Shown: in pieces, positions 1 to 5,253 of the stretch | Position numbering within the stretch: position 1 is the stretch's first letter | How the letters are laid out: each line of letters opens with the position of its first letter | Source of the DNA: Sphingomonas sp. | GTDB taxonomy: Bacteria > Pseudomonadota > Alphaproteobacteria > Sphingomonadales > Sphingomonadaceae | NCBI GenBank assembly: GCA_030146605.1 | Contig: JASLBO010000392.1 | Coordinates: 1-5,326, forward strand | Length of the DNA stretch: 5,326 nucleotides | Reading direction: 5' to 3' | The notes under the pieces: generated by a model | What the model was told of the DNA's origin: nothing | What the model saw: only the letters and a program-made list of their open reading frames with translations | Databases searched by the model: none | Position numbers and translations under genes: made by a program

Positions 1-1
1 G

Positions 2-76
2 AGCGCTGCGCTGGCGGTCGGACTGGCGATCGCCAGACTGGCAACGACCTTGGTTGGAACGGGCGCGGCGACCTGA
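2..76 (+). CDS. Possible C-terminal end of an unidentified upstream gene (partial)
   Basis: The frame starting at base 2 is open from the window edge to a TGA at 74-76 and encodes about 24 residues rich in Ala, Leu, Val and Gly (it begins SAALAVGLAIARL). This could be the last hydrophobic segment of a membrane protein or the final helix of a soluble enzyme. It would end 115 bases before the LacI start, a usual distance for a regulator beside its target gene. All three + frames are GC-rich here and the other two are also open, so the choice of frame rests mainly on the plausible composition and the stop. No family can be assigned; it may be chance. Confidence 0.25.
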   Translation, partial: SAALAVGLAIARLATTLVGTGAAT

Positions 77-191
77 AGCGGCATCCCACCACGCACCTGC
101 AGCACACATCTTGGCTTGCGCGATGGCAGCGCTGTCAAATATGCCCGCTGCCGGGGCCGCCGCATCCGCGTGCCGGTCTGGGGGTTCCGCG

Positions 192-1196
192 ATGTCCAGC
201 CGACCGACGATCAAGGAAGTCTCGAAGATCGCGGGCGTGTCGTTCAAGACCGTCAGCCGCGTCCTGAACAACGAAAAGCATGTTAGCGAGGAGACCCGGC
301 GCCGCGTCGAGGAAGTCGTCGCGCGATTGAACTTCCGCCCTAGCCACGCCGCGCGCACGCTGGCAGGCCGCCGCTCGTTCCAGGTGGCGTTGCTCTACGA
401 TAATCCCAGCCCCTATTATGTTTACCACATCCAGATCGGCGCGCAGCAGCGCTGCAGCGAGCTCGGCTATCGGCTGCTGCTCCAGCCGATCGACAGCCAG
501 TCGCCCGATCTGGTCTCAAACGTCATGGCGCTGATCGACGAGGCGCATCTCGACGGGGTGATCCTGTCGCCGCCGGTCACCGAAATGACGGCCTTGCTCG
601 ATGAACTCGATCGCCGTGGACTGTCTTATGTCCGAATCGCACCGGGTGCGCGCAAGGATGCCGGCATGGCCGCTACGATCGACGATGTCGCCGCGGCGCG
701 CGAAGTCACCGAGCATTTGATCGGTCTCGGCCACCGCTCGATAGGCTTCATCCGCGGCCTGGAGAGCCATGTCTCGACCTGGGAGCGTCTGCAAGGTTAT
801 CGTGAGGCGCTGGAGGCGCACGGCATCGCCTTTGACGAGGATCTGGTCGCGGCAGGCGAGAACAGCTTCGCTTCGGGCGGCGAGGCGGCCCGCAAACTGC
901 TCGAGCGCAGTCCGCGCCCGACCGCGATCTTCGCCGGCAATGACGATATGGCGGCGGGCGTGCTCGCCGTGGCGCACGAGACCGATGTCGACGTACCGGG
1001 CGCGCTCTCCATAGTCGGCTTCGACGATTCGGATCTCGCCAAGGCGGTGTGGCCTCCGCTCACCACGATGCGCCAGCCGGTGCGCGAGCTCGCTTATGCC
1101 GCCGCCAATCTGATGCTCGCCCCCGATGCCGAGCCCCGCGTCATGCTCGAGACCAGTTTGATGGTGCGCTCGACCACCGGTCCGGCGCCACATTAA
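192..1196 (+). CDS. LacI/GalR-family transcriptional regulator
   Basis: A 334-residue DNA-binding repressor of the LacI/GalR family, cytoplasmic and probably dimeric. These proteins usually bind a sugar or related ligand and control nearby carbohydrate genes. The N-terminal helix-turn-helix is at residues 6-30 (TIKEVSKIAGVS, then KTVSRVLNN), followed by the hinge helix near 50-60 (RPSHAARTLAG). A periplasmic-binding-protein-like sensor domain fills residues 62-330, with typical landmarks: DGVILSPP (121-128), GHRSIGFI (180-187), GNDDMAAG (249-256) and IVGFDDSDLA (274-283). The length is normal. The frame stays open to an ATG at 54, but that would add 46 low-complexity residues before the conserved domain. 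The ATG at 192 puts the HTH at its usual place and has a G-run at 180-184, 7 bases upstream. The inducer and regulon cannot be told, because no sugar gene lies in the window. Confidence 0.93.
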   Translation: MSSRPTIKEVSKIAGVSFKTVSRVLNNEKHVSEETRRRVEEVVARLNFRPSHAARTLAGRRSFQVALLYDNPSPYYVYHIQIGAQQRCSELGYRLLLQPIDSQSPDLVSNVMALIDEAHLDGVILSPPVTEMTALLDELDRRGLSYVRIAPGARKDAGMAATIDDVAAAREVTEHLIGLGHRSIGFIRGLESHVSTWERLQGYREALEAHGIAFDEDLVAAGENSFASGGEAARKLLERSPRPTAIFAGNDDMAAGVLAVAHETDVDVPGALSIVGFDDSDLAKAVWPPLTTMRQPVRELAYAAANLMLAPDAEPRVMLETSLMVRSTTGPAPH

Positions 1197-1299
1197 CCAT
1201 CTGCCCCGAGAAATTCGGGCGCAATCTGTCCCACGAAAAGACGTACGTTAACCTTCTTCGGCGCTGGCAATAAAAGTAAACAGGCCGTTAACTCCGGCT

Positions 1300-1467
1300 A
1301 TGCAGACTCGTCTCGTCGCCGAGGGCCATGCCCGCCGCCACCCGTTTCGGGCGCAGATGCGCCGTGTCGTGGCGATCGAACGCAAGATCAGCGATGACAG
1401 CGACTGGAAGCTGTTCGCACTGAGCTTCACGGCTTTTTTCGTCTGCTTCTCGACGTTCATCGCCTGA
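1300..1467 (+). CDS. Small single-pass membrane protein, unknown function (55 aa)
   Basis: A short ORF, ATG at 1300 to TGA at 1465-1467. The product has a basic N-terminal half (many Arg and His, residues 4-29), then a short acidic patch (SDDSD, 31-35), then Trp-Lys and a hydrophobic stretch at residues 38-55 (LFALSFTAFF...) that runs to the C-terminus. The layout suggests a small inner-membrane protein with a cytoplasmic basic head and a C-terminal anchor. No enzyme motif is visible. No strong ribosome site precedes the ATG at 1300 (only AGG at 1282-1284, about 15 bases away). An in-frame ATG at 1357, with GGGCG just before it, would give a 36-residue protein keeping the membrane segment. 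It fills an otherwise empty gap and ends just before a palindromic repeat. I recognise the type as a conserved short hypothetical in sphingomonads only from memory. Coding status is inferred from composition and position. Confidence 0.55.
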   Translation: MQTRLVAEGHARRHPFRAQMRRVVAIERKISDDSDWKLFALSFTAFFVCFSTFIA

Positions 1468-1478
1468 CGCTCGCCACC

Positions 1479-1513
1479 GTCCCCAGCTGGGGCTCCTGCT
1501 TTCGCAGGAGCAC
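1479..1513. repeat. Palindromic repeat between convergent genes, possible bidirectional terminator
   Basis: Two palindromes are joined here: CCCCAGCTGGGG (1481-1492) and a perfect 8-bp stem with a 4-base loop, GCTCCTGC-TTTC-GCAGGAGC (1492-1511). The second matches a short repeat that I recall as frequent between genes in Sphingomonas-type genomes. It sits 12 bases after the stop of the small membrane-protein gene and 8 bases after the stop of the - strand transporter, so it could end both transcripts. No T-run follows on either strand, so a classical Rho-independent terminator is not shown; it may instead protect mRNA 3' ends. Confidence 0.6.
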
Positions 1514-1519
1514 AAGAAC

Positions 1520-2812
1520 TCATGGAATCGGATCGAGCCCGTGGGGCAGGTCCTCGGCCTTGTAGAGGCGCCAAGCGCAATATGCCGAAGCGAGGCACAG
1601 CAGGAAGACTATCCAGATCGCGTGGACCACCGCCACGCCGGGAATGTTGGTGAAGCCGAGGATCCCCACCGATCCCGCGACCATAGCGCCCGAATTGACG
1701 ATGTTGTTCGCCGCAACGGTGCGCGAGGTCTGCGACTTGTCGACCGTCGTGGTAAGGAAGGCGTAGAGCGGTACCACGAACATGCCTCCGGTGATCGCGA
1801 TCATCCCCAGATCGAAAAGCACGCGCCATGCGTCAGGCAGCGCCAGGAAATCGGCGGTCTTGAGCAGCGGCCCCTCGCTCACGGGAAAATAGCTTGCAGC
1901 GAAGAAGAAATCGACGACGAAAAGCGACATCGCCAGCACCGAGGCTGGGGCGTATTTCGCCGAGACATGCCCCTTGAGCAGCCGGTTGATGATCACCGAT
2001 CCAATCGCGATGCCGACCGAGAAGATCGCCAGGAACACGCTGGCGACGTCCTTTTGGGCGTGGAACACGTTCTTGACGAGCGGCGGGAACAGCACCCCGA
2101 GGATCGCGGCGATCGTCCAGAAGACGCTGATCGCGACGATCGCGAGATATAGCCGCGGGATGTGCATCGTCGCGCCGATCAGCCGGGCCGGCGCGCGGAA
2201 GATGTTGTAGTCGATCTTGAGCTTGGTCAGCGGAGGCGCCGGCGGGATCTTGAGCGAGGCGAGCCAGCCGATCAGCGCGACGGCGATCACCGCGAATGCC
2301 GCAAAGGTCGGGCTGATCAGCCCTCCGGCGATCGTCCCGCACAGTATGGCAATATAGGTCCCGGCCTCGACCAGCCCGGTCCCGCCGAGCACTTCGTCGT
2401 CCTCGAGATGCTGCGGCAGCACGGCATATTTGATCGGGCCGAAAAAGGTCGAGTGGATTCCCATGCCGACCAAGGCGACCAGCATCAGCGGCAGGCTCTT
2501 GATGAAGATGCCGAGGGATCCGACCAGCATGATCAGCACCTCGGCCGCCTTGATGATCCGCATGATCTTCGCCTTGTCGTAGCTGTCGGCGAGCTGCCCG
2601 GCGAGCGCGGAGAAGAGGAAGAAGGGCAGGATGAAGATGCCGGTGGCGATCGCACTGAACTGCGTCTCCTGCTCGACCGAATTGAAGATCTGGTAGGTCG
2701 CGAAGAAGATCATCGCGTTCTTGAACAGATTGTCGTTGAAGGCTCCGAGGAACTGCGTGACGAACAGCGGCAGGAAGCGGCGCTCCTTCATCAACCCGAG
2801 CGCACCGATCAT
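1520..2812 (-). CDS. MFS transporter of the LplT (lysophospholipid flippase) type
   Basis: A 430-residue inner-membrane protein of the major facilitator superfamily with about 12 hydrophobic segments. The N-terminus (RRFLPLFVTQFLGAFNDN, residues 11-28, then LFKNAM), a motif-A loop (GQLADSYDKAKIMR, 72-85), FFGPIKYAVLP (123-133) and the late segment with TVAANNIVNSGAM (365-377) resemble LplT and the transporter half of LplT-Aas fusion proteins. In E. coli, LplT moves lysophospholipids to the inner leaflet, where Aas re-acylates them. Here the protein ends after the transporter domain and no acyltransferase or acyl-ACP synthetase domain follows. The start at 2812 is preferred: the frame reaches an ATG at 2869, but the 19 added residues are Arg-rich and unlike the family. 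AAGGA lies 12 bases before 2812; a second ATG at 2791 is also possible. It is divergent from pgsA, which fits a lipid role. The exact substrate is inferred; the fold is certain. Confidence 0.88.
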   Translation of the reverse strand: MIGALGLMKERRFLPLFVTQFLGAFNDNLFKNAMIFFATYQIFNSVEQETQFSAIATGIFILPFFLFSALAGQLADSYDKAKIMRIIKAAEVLIMLVGSLGIFIKSLPLMLVALVGMGIHSTFFGPIKYAVLPQHLEDDEVLGGTGLVEAGTYIAILCGTIAGGLISPTFAAFAVIAVALIGWLASLKIPPAPPLTKLKIDYNIFRAPARLIGATMHIPRLYLAIVAISVFWTIAAILGVLFPPLVKNVFHAQKDVASVFLAIFSVGIAIGSVIINRLLKGHVSAKYAPASVLAMSLFVVDFFFAASYFPVSEGPLLKTADFLALPDAWRVLFDLGMIAITGGMFVVPLYAFLTTTVDKSQTSRTVAANNIVNSGAMVAGSVGILGFTNIPGVAVVHAIWIVFLLCLASAYCAWRLYKAEDLPHGLDPIP

Positions 2813-2966
2813 ATTGAACCCATGTCCTTGAAGCGCGGGAGAGAAGCCCGCCGAACGACGGGCCCGCATAGCCGAGGGTCAAGGAACGTATCAACCGCCA
2901 TATGCGTCCCACCCCCATGACGAAGATGGTTTCGGCAGCCGCACGACCAATGCTAGGAGAGGGGCG
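2813..2966. promoter_or_regulatory. Divergent intergenic region between the LplT-type gene and pgsA
   Basis: These 154 bases separate two divergent start codons, so they must hold the promoter of the transporter and probably that of the pgsA-moaD-moaE operon. The only clear element is the pgsA ribosome site AGGAG at 2955-2959. On the - strand a TTGACC hexamer (2882-2877) could be a -35 box, but no good -10 box lies 16-18 bases downstream. Short GC-rich inverted repeats (GCGGG/CCCGC and GCCCG/CGGGC, 2834-2867) lie in what would be the transporter's leader. No convincing + strand promoter was found, and no coding region is supported here. Confidence 0.45.
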
Positions 2967-3521
2967 ATGCTGACTCTGCCCAACATCCTGACGCTCTCGC
3001 GGATCGTCACGGTACCGCTGCTCGCGGCGTTCCTGTGGTGGCCTGAATGGCGGACGGGCTATGCCATCGCGTTCGCGATCTACTGCCTGATGGGCATCAC
3101 CGACTATTTCGACGGCTATCTCGCCCGCGCGCAGGGCACCGTTTCGAAGCTCGGGGTTTTCCTCGATCCGATTGCCGACAAGATCATGATAGCCGCCGTG
3201 ATCCTGATGCTGGTCGGCAAGGGGGTGATCGCCGACCTCCACTTGATCGCCGCATTGATCATCCTGCTGCGCGAGATCACCGTCTCGGGCCTGCGAGAGT
3301 TCCTCGCCCAGCTCCAGGTGTCGGTCCCGGTCTCGCAGCTCGCCAAATGGAAGACCACGCTCCAGCTGGTCGCATTCGGCGCGCTGATCCTGGGGCAGGC
3401 GGTGCCGCAATATCCATGGGTGGCGCTGATCGGGCTGGTCACCTTGTGGAGCGCCGCGGTGCTCACCGCGATCACCGGCTGGGACTATCTGCGCGTCGGC
3501 CTCAAGCACATGGACACGTGA
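2967..3521 (+). CDS. pgsA: CDP-diacylglycerol--glycerol-3-phosphate 3-phosphatidyltransferase
   Basis: This integral membrane enzyme transfers the phosphatidyl group from CDP-diacylglycerol to glycerol-3-phosphate, giving phosphatidylglycerol phosphate and CMP. It is the committed step to phosphatidylglycerol and cardiolipin. The 184-residue protein has the complete CDP-alcohol phosphotransferase signature D-x2-D-G-x2-A-R-x8-G-x3-D-x3-D at residues 46-71 (Asp46, Asp49, Gly50, Ala53, Arg54, Gly63, Asp67, Asp71), whose Asp residues bind the metal and substrates. The N-terminal LPNILTLSRI and the later REITVSGLREFLA (102-114) are typical of PgsA rather than of phosphatidylserine or choline-type enzymes. 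About five to six hydrophobic segments are visible and the length is normal. The ATG at 2967 has a strong ribosome site (AGGAG at 2955-2959, 7 bases away). It is first in an operon with moaD and moaE: its TGA shares one base with the moaD ATG. Confidence 0.96.
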   Translation: MLTLPNILTLSRIVTVPLLAAFLWWPEWRTGYAIAFAIYCLMGITDYFDGYLARAQGTVSKLGVFLDPIADKIMIAAVILMLVGKGVIADLHLIAALIILLREITVSGLREFLAQLQVSVPVSQLAKWKTTLQLVAFGALILGQAVPQYPWVALIGLVTLWSAAVLTAITGWDYLRVGLKHMDT

Positions 3522-3772
3522 TGGACCTGCTCTATTTCGCTTGGGTGCGCGAGCGCATCGGGACGGGACAGGAGCAGCGCGATCCGCCCGAGGCAGTGGT
3601 CAACATCGCCGATCTGATTGCCTGGCTGGCGACGTTGAGCCCCGGCCATGCCGAGGCGATGCGCGAACCCGAACGGCTGCGCGCCGCGATCGACCAGAGG
3701 TTCGTGACGCTAGATGCGCCGCTGGGGGACGCTCGCGAAGTCGCGATCTTCCCTCCGGTCACTGGCGGATGA
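3521..3772 (+). CDS. moaD: Molybdopterin synthase small subunit (sulfur carrier MoaD)
   Basis: An 83-residue ubiquitin-fold sulfur carrier. Its C-terminal glycine is adenylated by a MoeB-type enzyme and converted to a thiocarboxylate, which supplies sulfur to cyclic pyranopterin monophosphate in the MoaD-MoaE complex, making molybdopterin. Visible features are the N-terminal strand MDLLYFAWVRERIG, usual in MoaD, and the C-terminus IFPPVTGG with the terminal Gly-Gly needed for activation. The length is right for the family. The ATG at 3521 overlaps the pgsA stop (TGATG) and has no clear ribosome site of its own, so translation is probably coupled to pgsA. The 3' end overlaps moaE by four bases (ATGA), which suits two subunits made in fixed ratio. 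No MoeB or other cofactor gene is in the window. Confidence 0.95.
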   Translation: MDLLYFAWVRERIGTGQEQRDPPEAVVNIADLIAWLATLSPGHAEAMREPERLRAAIDQRFVTLDAPLGDAREVAIFPPVTGG

Positions 3773-4206
3773 TTCGCGTTTCGGTCGATTCAGCGCCGAT
3801 CGAGTTGTCGGTCGAAGTCGCCGCCCTCGAGGAACGGGGCGCCGGCGGCGTCGCCACCTTCACCGGCCTGGTCCGTGGCGACGACGGGGTTACCGCGCTC
3901 GAGCTTGAGCATTATCCCGGAATGACCGAACCGGCCCTGATCGCGCTCGCCGAAGCCGCCACCGAGCGTTGGTCGCTGCTCGGCGTAACGGTGGTCCACC
4001 GCGTCGGGGTAATGGTGCGGGGAGACCGCATCGTCTTCGTCGGCACCGCCGCGCATCATCGCCGCGAGGCGCTGGACGCATGCGCATTCCTCATCGACCG
4101 GCTCAAGACCGATGCGCCGTTCTGGAAGCGCGAGCAGCTGGGCGAGGGCACGCGTTGGGTAGAGGCGCGGGCCAGCGACGGGGATGCGGCGGGGCGCTGG
4201 GGCTGA
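3769..4206 (+). CDS. moaE: Molybdopterin synthase catalytic large subunit MoaE
   Basis: The 145-residue catalytic subunit of molybdopterin synthase. It forms a heterotetramer with MoaD in the cytoplasm and turns cyclic pyranopterin monophosphate into molybdopterin using the MoaD thiocarboxylate. Seen in the sequence: GGVATFTGLVRG (residues 26-37, with the substrate-pocket arginine at 36), LELEHYPGM (44-52), HRVGVMVRGD (77-86), HHRREALDACAFLID (96-110) and KTDAPFWKRE (113-122). Lys113 and Lys120 correspond to the active-site lysines of E. coli MoaE (Lys119 and Lys126). The length is near the usual 150. The ATG at 3769 overlaps the moaD stop by four bases, so it is translationally coupled. It is the last gene of the operon and faces oxyR across a long inverted repeat. 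Confidence 0.96.
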   Translation: MIRVSVDSAPIELSVEVAALEERGAGGVATFTGLVRGDDGVTALELEHYPGMTEPALIALAEAATERWSLLGVTVVHRVGVMVRGDRIVFVGTAAHHRREALDACAFLIDRLKTDAPFWKREQLGEGTRWVEARASDGDAAGRWG

Positions 4207-4208
4207 AG

Positions 4209-4289
4209 CGTCATCCCGGCGAAGGCCGGAATCTCATGCGGCTCTTGCCCCGAATGTGGCCCGAGATTTTGGCTTTCGCCGGGATGACG
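4209..4289. repeat. Inverted repeat (REP-like), copy A, probable bidirectional terminator between moaE and oxyR
   Basis: The 27-base arms 4209-4235 and 4263-4289 are inverted copies matching at 24 of 27 positions, separated by a 27-base loop. The outer part is CGTCATCCCGGCGAA on the left and TTCGCCGGGATGACG on the right, with no mismatch. It fills almost all of the 91 bases between the convergent stop codons of moaE (4206) and oxyR (4298). No T-run follows either arm, so intrinsic termination is unproven, but such a stem can stop or stabilise transcripts from both sides. The arm core is shared with copy B at the window's right end. I recall this family as widespread in sphingomonad intergenic regions. 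Confidence 0.8.
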
Positions 4290-4297
4290 AAGGGGGC

Positions 4298-5197
4298 CTA
4301 CCGCGTCTGCGCCAGAACGTCGGCGAGCAACCGAAAGTCGCGTTCGCGCGGGCTCGCCTTGCGCCACACCAGCGCGATGTGCCGCGACGCATTCTCCGCA
4401 TCTAGCGGCCGTGCCGTCACCCGCGTATGCTCGAGGATCCCGGCATCGATCGCCATCTGCGGCAGCATCGTCACGCCCAGACCGTTATCGACCATCTGCA
4501 CCATCGTGTGCAGCGACGTTCCCAGCATCGTCGCCTCGGCGCGCAGTTCGGGGCGGTTGCACGCCGCCAGCGCATGGTCCTTCAGGCAATGCCCGTCCTC
4601 GAGCATCAGCAGCCGGTTGGCGTCGATATCGGCAGGGCGGATCGTCGGCGTCGGATCCATCTCGCCCTCGGGGAACGCAACGAACAGCCGATCGTCAAAC
4701 AACCGCGCCGCCTCGACTTCGCCGCAGCTGAAGGGGAGGGCAAGCAGCACGCAATCGGTGCGCCCGTGATGGAGCTGCTCGCACGCCTGCCCGCTGGTCT
4801 CCTCGCGCAGGAACAGTTTCAGGTCGGGATATTCGCGCCGCAGCCGTGGCAGGATCCGCGGCAGCAGGAAGGGCGCGATCGTCGGGATCACGCTCATCCG
4901 CATCTCGCCGGAGAGCGGACGCCCGGCGACGCGCGCCAGATCGCCGAGCTCATCAGCCTCGCGCAGCACCCGCCGCGCCTTCTCGACGATCCGCTCGCCA
5001 AGCGGCGTGAACCGCACCACCCGACGAGTCCGCTCAACCAGCACCACGCCGATCAGCGTCTCGAGTTCGCGGATGCCGGCGGAGAGCGTCGATTGGGTGA
5101 CGAAGCTCGCCTCGGCGGCGCGGCCGAAATGACCGGAATCGTGCAGCGCAACGAGGTATTGGAGCTGCTTGAGCGTCGGAAGGTAAGTCGCGGCCAC
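4298..5197 (-). CDS. oxyR: LysR-family hydrogen-peroxide sensor OxyR
   Basis: A 299-residue LysR-type regulator that senses H2O2 by forming a disulfide and then activates catalase, peroxidase and related genes. The N-terminal winged HTH occupies residues 7-66 (LKQLQYLVALHDSGHFGRAA, then VTQSTLSAGIRELE). The effector domain follows, with RMSVIPTIAPFLLP (100-113) and GTSLHTMVQMVDNGLGVTML (226-245). The OxyR diagnostic is LMLEDGHCLKDHALAAC: Cys204 and Cys213 are nine residues apart, exactly as Cys199 and Cys208 in E. coli OxyR, so the redox switch looks intact. The start is GTG at 5197-5195, supported by AGAGG (- strand, 5208-5204) six bases upstream; no closer in-frame ATG keeps the HTH. It is transcribed alone, convergent with moaE. 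No catalase or peroxiredoxin gene is visible; one could lie beyond the right edge. Confidence 0.95.
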   Translation of the reverse strand: MAATYLPTLKQLQYLVALHDSGHFGRAAEASFVTQSTLSAGIRELETLIGVVLVERTRRVVRFTPLGERIVEKARRVLREADELGDLARVAGRPLSGEMRMSVIPTIAPFLLPRILPRLRREYPDLKLFLREETSGQACEQLHHGRTDCVLLALPFSCGEVEAARLFDDRLFVAFPEGEMDPTPTIRPADIDANRLLMLEDGHCLKDHALAACNRPELRAEATMLGTSLHTMVQMVDNGLGVTMLPQMAIDAGILEHTRVTARPLDAENASRHIALVWRKASPRERDFRLLADVLAQTR

Positions 5198-5224
5198 TGA
5201 TCGCCTCTATCGATTGAACTGGCG

Positions 5225-5253
5225 TATATAAGTGACTTCTTCTCTGACGTCAT
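5225..5253 (-). promoter_or_regulatory. Candidate oxyR promoter
   Basis: On the - strand, ATGACG (5253-5248) and TATATA (5230-5225) are separated by exactly 17 bases, the ideal sigma-70 spacing. The -10-like box is the only AT-rich hexamer in the region and lies 27 bases before the GTG start, leaving room for a short leader with the ribosome site. The -35-like hexamer is weak (ATGACG against TTGACA) and overlaps the end of repeat copy B. I looked for an OxyR-type operator (ATAG-N7-CTAT repeats) and found only a single CTAT at 5207-5210, so autoregulation cannot be claimed. Confidence 0.45.

Noticed and set aside
23..36. CTGGCGATCGCCAG palindrome as a LacI operator
   Set aside because: It is about 155 bases before the regulator start, probably within another gene's coding end, and its centre is AT rather than the CG centre common in LacI-family operators. 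GCGATCGC is also common by chance in GC-rich DNA.
54..191. N-terminal extension of the LacI regulator from the ATG at 54
   Set aside because: The 46 extra residues are low-complexity Ala/Arg/His and precede the HTH, which in this family starts within a few residues of the N-terminus; the ATG at 192 fits better.
1205..1219. Small hairpin CCCGA-N5-TCGGG just after the LacI stop, as a terminator
   Set aside because: The stem is only 5 bp and no T-run follows; not enough to call a terminator.
1248..1829. Long open frame on the - strand across the small gene and the end of the transporter
   Set aside because: It overlaps the transporter in another frame, and its product is Arg/His-rich without any domain; its middle is the translation of the palindromic repeat.
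2162..2920. 252-codon open frame on the + strand opposite the transporter
   Set aside because: It is antisense to a well-supported membrane protein, and its highly charged, repetitive composition mirrors the hydrophobic codons on the other strand.
1833..3509. 558-codon open frame on the - strand across pgsA and the transporter
   Set aside because: The product is rich in Arg, Asp, Gln and His with no domain, as expected for the antisense or shifted frame of GC-rich genes; both true genes beneath it are clearly identified.
4236..4262. Cargo or small RNA inside the loop of repeat copy A
   Set aside because: The loop is only 27 bases, with no internal structure, promoter or coding signal.
4427..5200. 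257-codon open frame on the + strand opposite oxyR
   Set aside because: It is the antisense shadow of oxyR, with no recognisable domain.
5201..5232. OxyR-type operator (ATAG-N7-CTAT repeats) in front of oxyR
   Set aside because: CTAT at 5207-5210 is present, but the positions expected for the other half-sites read ACTG and TAAG, too far from consensus.
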